This document shows positions 44,525 through 55,455 of a stretch of 64,000 bases of DNA, piece after piece. A program made the translations under genes and the position numbers. Each line of letters starts with the position of its first letter. Position 1 is the first letter of the stretch. The DNA is from Stenocarpella maydis (Eukaryota > Ascomycota > Sordariomycetes > Diaporthales > Diaporthaceae): contig NQMI01000120.1 in the NCBI GenBank assembly GCA_002270565.1, positions 62,001-126,000 on the forward strand, given 5' to 3'. The notes under the pieces were generated by a model. It saw nothing but the letters and a program-made list of their open reading frames with translations, did not search any database and was not told the DNA's origin.

Positions 44525-45286
44525 TCAGCCCACAATAATAGGCGCTTTCCCATCCCAATTCCCGCTCTCGGCAGCATCAACGAGGAACCTCGCCGCGGCG
44601 CCCCGCGAGATGGTCTCCATCATGCCGACCGTCCCACCCCCCGTCTCATCAAACACCCTCGCCCCAGCCACGCCCTCCCGCCCCTCCTCCTCCTCCTCGC
44701 CCTCGACAAGCCGCGTCGGCCGCACGAGCACGTACGAGACCACAGCCCCTCGCTGCTGCCGCTGATGCCGCACGACCACCTCCTCCACCGCGTCGTGGTC
44801 CTCGTACGTGTACCTCATGTTGCTGTGCCGGAAGAGCAGGCGCAGGGGCCAGCTGGTGTGGCGGGCGGAAGTGCCCGCGCCGAGGGCGCCGAGGGCGACG
44901 ATCCTGACGGGTCTCCCGCCGCCGCCGCCCTCCTCACCGAGCACCTCCAGCAGCCCGGCCATGCTGCCGGCCATCATCCGCGGCGGCGAGCAGCCCGGGT
45001 CCACGGCCGCGAAGGGGCTGTCGGATGCGCGCCGCGGGTTGAGGGTCGTTATCACCGCCTCCACGGGCGACGGGGAGGCCGCGAGGGCGGCCGCGACGTC
45101 GGACCTGTCCAGCGGGGAGCCCCGGACGGTGGTCAGGCTGGCGCGGCCGGGGTGGTCGGCCGGGATGGCCCCCTCGAGGGGTCCGGGGGAGCGGACCAGG
45201 GCGGTGACAGTGTGGTTCCTGCGGAGGCATTCCTGGAGGACTTGGATGCCTGTGCGGCCCGTTGCGCCGAGGAGGAGGATCTGCAT
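44525..45286 (-). CDS. NAD(P)-binding Rossmann-fold protein (NmrA-like/atypical SDR)
   Basis: Minus strand, single exon, 253 aa from ATG 45286 (MQILLLGATGRTGIQVLQEC). The N-terminal GATGRTG is the GxxGxxG dinucleotide motif of atypical short-chain dehydrogenases. A strand and linker (HTVTALVRSPGPL), a TTLNPRRASDS region and VRIVALGALGAG follow. The YxxxK catalytic pair of classical SDRs is not evident; YTYEDHDAVEEVV and YVLVRPTRLVEG are the family's later blocks. It may be a redox sensor or an enzyme acting on small molecules; the substrate is unknown. The frame is open 32 codons upstream to an ATG at 45382, but that stretch is Thr/Pro low complexity encoded by CCCTCC-type leader sequence, so the shorter start is preferred. 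Confidence 0.8.
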   Translation of the reverse strand: MQILLLGATGRTGIQVLQECLRRNHTVTALVRSPGPLEGAIPADHPGRASLTTVRGSPLDRSDVAAALAASPSPVEAVITTLNPRRASDSPFAAVDPGCSPPRMMAGSMAGLLEVLGEEGGGGGRPVRIVALGALGAGTSARHTSWPLRLLFRHSNMRYTYEDHDAVEEVVVRHQRQQRGAVVSYVLVRPTRLVEGEEEEEGREGVAGARVFDETGGGTVGMMETISRGAAARFLVDAAESGNWDGKAPIIVG

Positions 45287-46328
45287 TTTTTTTGGGAGGG
45301 GGGGGGGAGGGGGTTGTGGATTGGGCTTGTCCGGGAGGTTCGTGGAGGTGGTGGCTGTGGTAGTGATTATAGTGTTGTTCAACAGGCTGAAAGGGGTTGT
45401 TTGTTGTCACCTTGTTAGGGAAATACTTTGCCCTGGACTGGTGGTATCACACTGAGGTGTATTAATCTGATGAATGGGGAGTAAGGAATTGTGAACTCAA
45501 TATCAAGATCCCAGCGACCTATATATATATTTATACGTCCTCGCGACGTGTGTAGGACCGCCCGGGTCCGAACGCTCACCCGTACAGTCTCGGCCGAGAC
45601 TTACAAATCCCCGGCCTTGCAGAAATGGCCGGTTAATAAGTAGGTCGTGTCCCAGCCAAATTCCCACAGCAGGATCCGCTAAACAGCACGACCGGGTCCA
45701 GGTGCATGACTAGCTGGGCGCCTGGTCCTGGCTATACCGCCAGGAACTGTCAGCATTTTCCAGGCATTTATTGATGCGCGGTGCGTGTGGCCCGATCTGT
45801 ACTTGGGTCGCCGGTAATATGTGACACGATACGGTAATATACATGGCGCTTTCGGCCGAGTCCACGAAGACAAAATCTGTATTGCGGACGACCGCAGCTA
45901 AGTTCTTGGCATCAATGTTATTGCAAAATGAATAAAGCTCAACAGGACTTCTCACAGTCGGCATCTCGCTCAGCAGGGTGATTCCCCAAAGGCTACCTAG
46001 GTGCCTTGGAAATCGAAGCTGGGTCTGTCTGGTCGAGTACATGCAACTTGCCTCTTGGTCATCGGCGTGTAAGAGACCACAGGTTATCGTGCCATCACAC
46101 ACTGCTTGAGTCCGTCCCTCCCTGTACCGAGCGCCTAGGTATTTGAGTTGGTTTTCGGTCAACCTAGCCCAACATCGAATCAGTCGACTCGGTAGTCGTC
46201 GAAGCCGACATACTGCCGGTTCGCATCCCAAAACTGACAATACGGGAAGTAGGGAGCTAGGAGAATAGGTAAGTTACCCTGGTGCACCCATCCCCTTGCA
46301 GGTCTTGTCATGACTCCGCAGACCTCTT
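45287..46328. other. Intergenic with one unrecognised open frame
   Basis: A minus-strand frame of 176 codons (46240-45710; contains RLPSRLIRCWARLTENQLKY and NIDAKNLAAVVRNTDFVFVD) has mixed composition and no recognised family. It is mentioned but not called a gene. Confidence 0.3.
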
Positions 46329-46846
46329 TCACATTTTACGCGAAAGTATCATGCCGTGTGAAAGAATGTGTTGGCGGGGATGATACACTTTGGAAAGCAA
46401 AATGCGGATGCAGCCAGTGATAGCATGCGTGCATACTAGTATGGATAAAACGGCAGAGCTTATGCTAAATATTGAGTAACGGAGGGCATATCTTCGGGTA
46501 TATGATCTTTGGAAACGAGAATGTGAAAAGGACAATAACATCCATGGTGCTCCAATACATCTGCCCAGTGAGCAAGTATATATTGGGAGCCTGTATGTGT
46601 CCCTGTCGTATGAATGTAATACCACTCAGCGGTGACTTGAGTATCACATGGTTCAGAAGAGACTCACCTGATGCGAAGGTGGAAATTTGATTCCTCCCGG
46701 AACATGCCAACCAGTGGGCCAAAGAATGGAACACCGGTCCAAATCGCGGGCGGCTCCCTGGCATCCCGGGTCAGATGGATGGTGAGGCGGAGGCAGAGGT
46801 AAATGGCCGCCAAGCCTGCAAGGGCGATGGCCGCAACTGACGGCAT
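46329..46846 (-). pseudogene. Cytochrome P450 fragment (N-terminus only)
   Basis: Exon 1 (46846-46668) encodes a membrane anchor (MPSVAAIALAGLAAIYLCL) and the Pro-rich hinge with a P450-typical block (PPAIWTGVPFFGPLVGMF; SNFHLRI). A GTGAGT donor follows. An acceptor CGACAG near 46605 joins in frame to DTYRLPIYTCSLG, the usual next P450 strand. After this the homology decays across frames (for example LGQMYWSTMDVIVLF in another frame) and nothing of the I-helix, ExxR or the heme-Cys loop is present. Only about the first 100 of 500 residues remain, so it cannot be a functional enzyme. Confidence 0.65.
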
Positions 46847-47957
46847 GGCTTTTTTTCGGTGTCGTAATGCTCAATGGAGGCAAATGTAATGAAGAGAGAG
46901 ACTGCACTTGAGAGCGGACGACGGGCTCGACCTCGTTTTAAATCTTCAAGCCACTACCCTAGGGTCGATTCAGGGCCCAACCAACAAGCCCCCTCTCGTT
47001 CTCAAGTGGCAGATCGCTCTAGCCCTCAGGGTGTTAAAACTGGAGGTAGTTTTGAATCATATAATACAATCCATGTCCCACCCAACCAGCCAGCGCGCAA
47101 ATCAACTCATAGTTGGGCCCAGCCGCATCCTACTAAAACCATTAACTGAAATCCACGCCAATGAACAGCAAAATAGTATTTGCCGTAATTAAAGTTAATA
47201 TAAATGCTAAGAACTCAATTCTGACCCTAAACTTAAGTTTTTCTTAGTAGAATTTGAGGTTATAGGAGATCAATAAATGAATATATTGCTTCTCGTATTA
47301 TGCCGAATGTGACTTATTTTCCAGGCTGAGGCCCGCAGGCAGCCGCATCCTGGACTGCATTTTTCCTGGAGCCAGCCCAGGTCTCAGCCATTGGGTATAC
47401 CCTTGATGTTGGATCCTAGTTCATCAGTATCTTAAAGATCTGCAAGTACAGAGTCCCTAGGGAAGCGTGAAGAATGGATCACGAAGTCTTGATAAGGGCT
47501 ATTCTAGACCGTAAAGACTGGGATGGCTGAAGATATATGGACTTGAAACCTCAGGCGGTCGGAAGACATACCATTCTTGTTGACATTAATGCTTAGAGAC
47601 GATGACAGGTAGCTTATTGGGCTAGTCGGTAAGGTGTATATTCTATATTTGTGTGTGACGGGCTACAGGTGTTTTTCTATTGAAAGGAGGCAATTCCGGC
47701 TCCTTCAGTTAGCTTTAATATCTGAGTTATTTGCACTAATTCTAGATCCCAATGGTTGATTACTTTAGGTTAGGTACCACATAGCCCAGTTCAGCTTACA
47801 AATCGGTATAAGTAGACACCCACCATCTGGGTATGAAATCCCTCGAATATACCTCTCAGAGTCTGTAATTGCTAAACCACACTGGCCATGAAAATGTCTA
47901 TCGGGTCCAGGAGAAATATGCAGTGTATTTTTTTTCCCCAGCGATCATAGGGTTCCC
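46847..47957. other. Intergenic, no gene recognised
   Basis: About 1.1 kb between the P450 fragment and the receptor gene. No repeats of note. Confidence 0.4.
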
Positions 47958-49614
47958 TCATGACCAAGCCCTTCCACACGATGTACTAACCGTGGTTGTC
48001 CCTACGTCGATCTGCTGCATGTGGAATGCGGCTCCATCCTGGCTTGGTATCCCACCATGGTGAATACTCATGCTCTCGCCGTTGGAACTATGCTCCTCGA
48101 CATCGATCACTGTAGTCGCAAGAATGCCAAATGGTCCCTGTTCGCATCCACGGTGATGGCCCCAGCTGCTGCCACCGGATTCGTTGCCATGAGGGCGTAG
48201 GGACTGTGCTCGGGAGCCCATCCATGCATAGACAGGTTTCAGAAGGGTATTGAAATTGGGAAGGCATGCACATATGATGCCAACGTAGAGCTCGAGACCA
48301 GACCAGATTCCTACGTCGACAAAGTCCGCTATACAAGGGGAAAATTAATTCATCAAACGTACTTAATGATGTGCAGGGTTAAAAATTCAGTCAGGGGCGA
48401 AATATCATATAACTGTGACTGACCTGTTGGATTTGATGATAATGTGAATCGGTTGATAGTTGTGAGGCGGTATAGACTGACGATGAGGACACTAAACCCC
48501 GACCCTTTCAATCAGCTTCGGGTCTCTCCGGCGTTTTAGTGGAGACACCTACAAGATCCCAAACACGAACATAATGCCGGACAAGATCCTCTTCCGTACC
48601 GGAAGCTTGAGCTGCATTATAAAAGGGACCGGGATGAGCATGAGCCAAATATCAGTGGCGATGTCAATTACCGCGCCTGCCCAGAAGATGCCATGCAGGC
48701 TAATGCAGCGGCCACGATGTTGGCCATCCCAGGACTCCCAGAAATGTTTAATAGGAGTGCATCCAAAGAGAATTGAGAAATTAAAGGCGATGCAGATGGC
48801 TATAATAAGTCCGGTGGTGAGCCATATCACTCGCCGTGCGAAGGGCATATGGCCAAACAATCGGTAGTAGAAGAGCAGAATAGACAGCCGCACGAGGTGG
48901 CGACTCGTTATGTACACCGTGAACGCGCCGTAAAGGGCCTTGAAAATAGTGGTGATGTTGTCAAATGGAACTGCCCACATGTCGGTTCCCATGCCAAGGG
49001 GCCGTACTGCAGAGCTGTCGTCAGCTTGCCATGATGTTTCAATGCGGTGGGGATAAGTGAACCAGTTGGCATGAACTTGCTTTTACACGCTATTGTAGTG
49101 AATGCTATGCAGCCGAGCTTCAAGAATTGATTAATCGTGGTCAGTATCAATGATTTCCAAGTTGGTATGCATCGGAGAGATGGCCAACCCACAAAGGACA
49201 AGGCGATGACAAAATCGTCCCACCAGACCGGAAACCCGGTCTTCAACCTTGCTAGAACGCGTAGAAAGACAGAAACCGCACAGAGGGCGGTCAAGGCCAT
49301 GAATATAGGGACATATGATGGCCCGGTTACGGGGGCTTTCCCACAGGACGTGAAGGTCGTGTTCATCGTCGCGAGAGCCTCCCGTACGGTGCAGCTATCT
49401 TCGATGCAGGTTGTAGCTTGCACGTTGAGATCCTCATCGTGGCAGATGCAGGCTTGGTCTGAGATCGCACAGCCTGACTTCTCAACTGCATCGAGCAAGC
49501 ACGATATCTGTGGTTGGGGTTTCAACACTCAAGAGACCCCTCAGTCGAATATGGCGCGCATAAACTCACAGCACACTTAGGCAAAGTTGAAGCAAGGCCC
49601 AGAATACCTGACAT
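47958..49614 (-). CDS. CFEM-domain Pth11-like receptor (rhodopsin-like integral membrane protein)
   Basis: Six exons on the minus strand: 49614-49570, 49507-49193, 49117-49087, 49006-48553, 48491-48424 and 48328-47958. All have GT-AG borders and join in frame to 427 aa. An extracellular CFEM domain has exactly eight cysteines (14, 18, 28, 35, 37, 49, 54, 70) with Asp32 before the CIC pair, the position that binds heme iron in known CFEM proteins. A rhodopsin-like membrane domain follows (VWWDDFVIALSF; LGCIAFTTIA from the 31-nt exon 3; MGTDMWAVPFDNIT; SILLFYYRLFG; FVLIVSLYRLTTINRF; VDVGIWSGLELYVG). The C-terminal tail is hydrophilic. In rice blast fungus Pth11 senses surface cues. The signal peptide is short from this ATG; the frame is open upstream as VDKSGITSFALAT without a start, so an earlier exon is possible. 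Confidence 0.82.
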
Positions 49615-50503
49615 GGTAGCAAGAGCGAACGAAGTGATACCGCTCTTGTCCACTCATAGTGCAAAATTTGAGACATAAACACGACCTAGATTGCCGAGGG
49701 GCGGGGTCTTATAGGACTTTCTCGCTAAAAATTACCTTGTGACCTCCACATGCATGCGCCTGAGCCTTATTAGGGTTTGAACTTGACCGGTCTTCATGAA
49801 ATCCTTGGCTTACCGGGTGAATGACAAGGGCGGGCAGGTTAAATGCACGTTTTCAATAGCCCATGCATCGGACGTGGGACAGGAGGGTGCCACAACGTAC
49901 TCGGAAGATTACTCTGACGCTTGGCTATCAGCTTGTGTACTGAAAGTATCTGAAGCCCCCCACCTCCAGACTCCATTGCGCCACAATGCGCAACCAGAAA
50001 GGCACATATAATGAGAAGATGTGGGCGGCTATCTGTGAAAGCTGTGCAGCGGTAGGAATGCCACAAATCAACTTCTTTCAACTAGCCGCCCCAATGCACC
50101 CGTCTTTGTTCACGGAGATGGGGGCCAACACTGCCTCTTCAAACGAAGGGCATTAAACCTCCTATCTCAGCAAGAGCTTTGGAATGTAGACCAAAGAGGA
50201 AATGGCTGGTGGGCGTCCGAGCCTCACCCCTCGGTACCGTTTTTAACTGGGTGCAACGGCTGTCAAATAAGTGTTTGGGGTGTTCTCGGCACGGTGTTGG
50301 ACGAATTTTCTTTCTTTGGTCAACAAAAGTGAAAAGACGGCATTATCAGACAAGGCACAACTAATTGCATAGAACGAAGTGTATGTTCGCAACGTTACCA
50401 AGCATCCCGGCGCCCTGATTACGTTCGATGATATCGTGCATATATGTAATAAAACCCTTGGATCACATTCATTCAGAAATCACCCAGACCGACTTCTCTG
50501 CTC
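49615..50503. other. Intergenic between receptor and aquaporin genes
   Basis: Promoter side of the receptor and 3' flank of the aquaporin. No gene recognised; the small plus-strand frames at 49796 and 50179 lack family features. Confidence 0.4.
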
Positions 50504-51501
50504 TCAGACAGCCTCTGCATAGTGCTTTTCTGAGTCACCAGCACTATCCTGGCCAGGATTAACTTGTTCGTAATGAGCCCATTTCACGAAGCGGTAATAC
50601 AGAGCTGCTAGGGTTGCCCCCATAGCCGGCCCAAGCCAATATATCCAATGATATCGAGGGAAGCTTCTCCCGGCCACAGCACAGCCAAAGCTCCGAGCTG
50701 GGTTCAATGAGCCACCCGTATAATAGACCCCTGCACGACCATTTAGTATTTATGATGCATGATTTGGTGTATTTATGATTGGGGATTTTTTTTGTAATAA
50801 CAAAGGACATTGACTCACCAGTAAGCTCACATATAAAAAAGGCCAGCCCGATGCCAATCGGGGCAAGAAAAGTGACCCTGGACTTTTCAGCTGCCAGCAT
50901 GAGGATAACGAAGACCAGCACTGCAGTCATGAACATTTCAATAAATAGCCCCTTCGCCGTTGACGTCCCCGACGATAGTGTAGTGTTGACGGCGGAGATG
51001 TCTCTGTTGAACATTGCCGCGGCCAGACCACCAGCACACATCGATGCAAGTAGCTGCGCTGGTATAAGAAACGCTGTCCGCCCCCATTGAAGCTGTCCAG
51101 AAAGGCTGAGTCCCAAGCACGCCTGCGCGGAGGAAGCATGTTAGTATGTAAATCTGTATGGATATTGTGATCTGAACCTCGGCGGGGACACTCACAGCGG
51201 GGTTAAAAAGACCGCCACTGATCCGGTAGAACGCCCAAGCATTAGAAAGTAGCGAGAAGCCGTAAATAAGGGAGATGAAGACAAATGTTTCACTGCTACC
51301 ACCTCCCGTTCTGGCTGTGGCCGCGGCTTGGTTGAGCACCATTAGCTGTCCACCATAGGCGAGCCAGAGGTAGAAAAATGTCCCCACAAACTCGCCAGAT
51401 GCAGCCACTAAATGCCTACCGAGAGCGGTCATGTTTCCTCCCGATACACGCGGATGGCTCTGAGAGCGGTGAAGCCAGGTATCCTTTGCTTCCGAGGCCA
51501 T
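50504..51501 (-). CDS. Aquaporin (MIP family channel)
   Basis: Three exons on the minus strand, 51501-51196, 51122-50819 and 50730-50504, give 278 aa with good GTGAGT donors. Both pore motifs are present: NPA at residues 100-102 (SGGLFNPA, ending exactly at the first splice junction) and NPARSFG at 213-219. Six membrane segments can be seen (for example [65 protein letters not shown]). Arg216 after the second NPA is the usual selectivity-filter arginine, favouring a classical water channel over a glycerol facilitator. The residue after the first NPA is Ala rather than Val. Cytosolic tails are short. It probably sits in the plasma membrane. The promoter carries a repeat array. Confidence 0.88.
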
Positions 51502-51677
51502 AGTGAATGTGTGTTGATCTTGTGAATTTTTAAAATGAGATTTTCAGGCCAGATTTTTTATTTGAGTAAGTTAAATTCTGGATGTTCAAGTATTCGTGGT
51601 GCATCAAACAGGTATATTATCCATGTAGACAGCTTGAGGAGGATAGAAATAGAGTGCAGTTTATGAGATTAACCCGA
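51502..51677. promoter_or_regulatory. Proximal promoter and leader of the aquaporin gene
   Basis: AT-rich upstream flank of the minus-strand aquaporin. No clear TATA box on the minus strand could be singled out. Confidence 0.4.
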
Positions 51678-51930
51678 GCATATTTATTAGGTGAGCAGGC
51701 CATGATACGAGCAGTTGATGAGATCAACAACTCTTGATTAGCTCTAGCATATTTATTCAACAAAGAAGCCATCACAAGTGCCGTCCACGACTCCAGATTG
51801 ACCCCCGCATATTTATTGGATGGAACGGCTATGATGAGAGTAGTTCATAAGATCAACAACTCCAGATCAGCCTTAGCATATTAATTAAACAAAGAAGCTC
51901 TCACAGGGGCTGAAGTTGCTTTATAGTGTT
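51678..51930. repeat. Four diverged 60-69-bp repeats in the aquaporin upstream region
   Basis: gcatatttatt-type words begin units at 51678, 51747, 51807 and 51876, giving spacings of 69, 60 and 69 bp. The first and third units share gatcaacaactc. The second and fourth share aacaaagaagc followed by tcaca. The array therefore looks like a dimer of about 129 bp that was duplicated. It starts 176 bp upstream of the aquaporin start codon. Confidence 0.75.
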
Positions 51931-52199
51931 GCTTTTAGCGCCCTTGTGGCAGGCGAACTAAAAAGAGCCGGTTCCTGTTTGTTACAAAGGAGTGTCACTC
52001 TTTGCATAGGCCAAGATTGATGGATAATCAAAAAAGTCAGGGCGCCAGTTCCTAAATAGAGCCCATTTGACGTCACACACTTTCAATGCCCCCATCACAG
52101 CAGCACGGTCCTTCCCTCAGTAAGTAGCGCGCCGAGGATGGACAGCACTGGAAGGTCGAGACGGATATGAAGACCATAAAGACTATTTTAAGCCACCGG

Positions 52200-52436
52200 A
52201 AGCTGGAACGGACGTCGAATATGCGGTGTCAGAAGAACAAGAGATTTCGTCATCCCTGCCGACCGTCTCCACTCCGGTGCCATCGACAGCGTTCTAATCT
52301 GAATTGCTGTGCGGGCTGCCACTACTATAACTGCCACAACGATAAGAATGCCATCAGCACCCAAAGTGCTTCTTGCGCGGTATATGCGAACCCGGAATCG
52401 GAGACATGCTAGTATGATAACTACCCCATTTAGCAC
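52200..52436 (-). pseudogene. Rhodopsin-domain (Pth11-like) fragment
   Basis: The minus strand reads VVIILACLRFRVRIYRARST, then LGADGILIVVAVIVVAARTA. This matches the R-Y-R-R...LGADDWL...VA pattern at the start of Pth11-like membrane domains. The usual second Asp of the ADD motif is Gly here, and the frame ends without the other helices. It is a short relic of the same family as the receptor 3-4 kb away. Confidence 0.45.
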
Positions 52437-52571
52437 AGAGTACTAGACTAATGCCAATGCCGAAGGCGTACGAATGTCATGATAACTTTGAGCAGCTGCT
52501 GCGTTTCAAATGGGAACAAATGGAGAAGTCAACGTACGCCCACCCAGTGTAAGGAATTCAACATTTACACA

Positions 52572-52909
52572 GCTATAAATTCTTATACCTACTCTAAAAT
52601 ACCCCCTACCAGACGCCATCAACTGGCCCCAGAAGTTCTTAATACCCCTCTACGCGTTTATAGGAAACCCCTCCGTAAAGGCCCTCCGCATACACAGAGG
52701 AAGTCACTCTACACGCCCAGAAGAAGCCCCTCCATATGCTCAGAGGAAGGGCACGCCATAAAGGCCTCCGTGAAGCCTCTCTGAGCGCGTGCAGGCCCTT
52801 CCTATAGGTATACTGAGGGCCTTTACGGAGGGGCCTCCTCTAGGCATATTGAGGGGCTTTAGGGTGGGGTAATTTAGAGGGAGGGCGCTGGAGTACAAGA
52901 AATTATAGT
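52572..52909. mobile_element. MITE-like hairpin element
   Basis: Imperfect terminal inverted repeats: ctctaaaatacccc (52592-52605) pairs with ggggtaatttagag (52866-52879), with further pairing outward (ctataaattctt against agaaattatag). An internal perfect 19-bp inverted repeat, cccctccgtaaaggccctc (52668-52686) and its complement (52815-52833), lies inside. About 340 bp, no coding capacity. A TA is present at both outer edges. The superfamily is unknown. Confidence 0.55.
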
Positions 52910-53399
52910 AGGCCGCACACTTATTCCTTGTAATGGGTGGGTAGGCAGTAAAAGCTGGGTGGGCCTATGTTGACTGGAACCGAACGATATATTTAATTTA
53001 CTATCATTGATAAGCCATCTCGTAAGCTTTACACGACTCGGGCTTCAGTCCAACATCCTGAGTTCTTTGACATGCTACATTCGACTGAGAGCGCATTCAT
53101 GAGTTATAGCCATGGTCATACAAGACGGGACCCGTTGGATGCTCAAGGATCTCTTTTCCCCCCCTGCATATAGGCGCTTCCAGCGAGCTGGAAGATCGAC
53201 AGCATCCCAACGTTCAATTAGAGGCTAGATCCTCAGATCGCCTGCGAGTAAGCATCCGCAGCCTCGCTGTTTTTAAGTTCGACTAACAGCGAAGGGAAAC
53301 ACATATTGAATCAACCCAGGTGGAATCCAACATATTAACCTTAGAGGAAACTAGGATCTAAAAGAGGGCTTAAAAGAAGAATAAAGATACAATCTTATA
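52910..53399. other. Intergenic at the border of the AT-rich compartment
   Basis: No gene seen. Base composition drops sharply to AT-rich from about 53,340. Confidence 0.4.
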
Positions 53400-53590
53400 A
53401 TAAATACTATGATCTCTTACATATAATATAATATTAAATAATATTATAACATATTAAACATTATTATAATATGGTAAATAATATTATAATATATTACAAA
53501 AATATTATAATATATTAAACAATATTATAATATATGAAACAGTATTATAATATATAAACAATATTATAATATGTTATATACTTTTCATAG
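53400..53590. repeat. AT-only minisatellite
   Basis: About seven diverged units of 22-33 bp built on aatattataatatattaaac follow each other directly. This may be eroded tandem repeats or the RIPped end of an element. Confidence 0.7.
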
Positions 53591-53773
53591 TCTTATTTCT
53601 AAAGTATATAGAAATTAGTAAAATAACATTAACTTATATGTTATTATATAAATATCACGACCCTAATAGAAATAGGACTAATAGTTAGCCATAAGTAGGA
53701 TAGGGACCCACTAGATCAGCTTAGTAGACTAGAGGAAGCAATATAAATAAGTATAGCCTAGCATGTAACCTAA

Positions 53774-54148
53774 TGTTATGAGTCAACACGATGGCACCCT
53801 AAGGACCCGTTTTGAGGACCCAGCCATCCAGGGCAAATACCACGACACAACCCCGCAGGACCTCAATTGATAAGTCAGCACGACCCGCCAAGATCCAGGG
53901 TTAGGGTTATAGACCCATAAGCTCAATAGTGCTCACAGGAATAACCGTGAGCAACAGCAAGCAGCAGCTATAAATGCTTATCCAAACTTAAGTAAGCAAC
54001 AGCAAGCCTCAATAAGCCAACTAAAGAATTAGGAACATATAAGGATATAGTTATTACCATAGTAGATAGCTTTTATAGAATAGACTCTTCAATCATTAAT
54101 TTAAATATTTAGTTTACCTACTAGATAGCCTTATAGCTAAGTAATTAT
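53774..54148 (+). repeat. 5' LTR of the Ty3 element (copy 1)
   Basis: Starts TGTTATGAGTCAACACGATG. It carries a GGGTTAGGGTTA word (53,898-53,909) and the 3' block atagttattaccatagtag, and ends near agccttatagctaagtaatta. It can be aligned with three other copies at 58,142, 59,131 (reverse) and 60,746 (reverse). Confidence 0.7.
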
Positions 54149-54888
54149 TATTAGCTATAAATATTGCTTAACTACCGCTAAATAATATATTCTGAATATA
54201 AACCCTTAATTTTATTAGTTTAGAGAATTTAAAAACCCTCTAATTATTACATTTTAATAACTCTTATTTATATATTATAACGCAGACTTTAAGCAATAGA
54301 AATATATAAAGAACCTTTTATAATATCTAAATTTAATAACCTTCCGTAAGAAATAGATATTGTTAATACTTATAATAAAGTAAATAATCTATAGCTCTAA
54401 TAGCTAGTTGATAAGGTTAACTATCTTCAAGCTTTTAATAATAAGCAGGCCTAGCAGAATAATAAAATAGAATAACTTAAGAATAAAGTTACCACCCTAT
54501 AAGCCGCTATAAACATTATTAACACTCCGCTCCTAAGTAAAGAGAATATTAAACTTAATAGCCTAACCATTTATAATGGAACCTCTAAATAACTCCAAGC
54601 CCACCTAACCCAGGTTAGGGCTTATTAATACTTCTACTAGCTAAATAAATAACTAGATAGGAAGAGGGTTATATATGCAGCCTTATTCTTAAAGAGGAGG
54701 GCCTTAGTATGATTTAAGCCCTACCTTATAAACTATATAAATACTAAAAGCTTTGAAAACTATAAGCTAGAGACCTAGGAAATCTTTAGCAAATATAAAA
54801 ACTATAAAGATGCCCTAAAAACTCTCTTTTAGGATCCTAATAAAAAATAATAAGCTAAATAAGAACTCTTAAAGCTATAATAAAAGTA

Positions 54889-55455
54889 TGATGAATTGTG
54901 CTATAAAATAGCATTCAGTTCAGTGTGTGTGTTTCGGCAGGGTTGCAATATGGTGCTCTGAGGTGAATTGGGATGATTGATAATGGTCTGGACAACTTTG
55001 TATTGAATTAAGTTGGGCTTCTGTAAGCCCTCCTTATATACCCTCCGACATCGTCTCACCCGCGGGCACGCTGCGGTGGGCTCTGGTGCAAGTTTGCAAA
55101 AGCCGGAAAATTCGCCCTTCCAACACACCATCTTTGGTTCCAAGCAACCAGCCAACCATAGCCCTAGCAATGCCCAAATTAAGTATATATAAACTTCAGA
55201 AATCAAGCTATCCAATGCACTAAGTTATATACTTTTTGGATAAGAAATAAGGGTAATACAGAGGTCTAAATTAAGGTGCAAATGCAGACCAAAATAATTG
55301 ACTTACGGCCACCAAACTCATCTTGCGTTGCGTATGCACTGGGCGTACTTGGCGAAAATCGCCTGACTCGCAAGTCTAGGGTAACTCCTTGCATGAAGTC
55401 TAGGGTAACTCCTTGCACTAAGTGCCAACGCCCTGCTGAGCGGTTCCGTTTAACA
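54889..55455 (-). repeat. Solo LTR, second family, copy A
   Basis: 567 bp with TG...CA ends. On the minus strand it has the order of an LTR: TGTTAAACGGAACCG start, a 24-bp tandem word, a TATA element (GGTATATAAGGAGGG), a CA-rich leader and the end CAATTCATCA. It is nearly identical in layout to copy B at 59,181-59,777. It is much less RIP-eroded than the host element, so it inserted later. No exact target duplication is visible. Confidence 0.75.

Noticed and set aside
44513..45418. Plus-strand 301-codon frame opposite the NmrA-like gene
   Set aside because: Antisense shadow; the minus strand has the Rossmann motif.
49030..49250. Frameshift in the CFEM receptor
   Set aside because: At first the WWDD and MGTDMW blocks seemed out of frame; a 31-nt exon with good borders restores the frame and total length.
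40588..51501. Secondary-metabolite cluster
   Set aside because: A regulator, an NAD(P)-binding protein and a P450 piece are present, but there is no backbone synthase and the P450 is a fragment.
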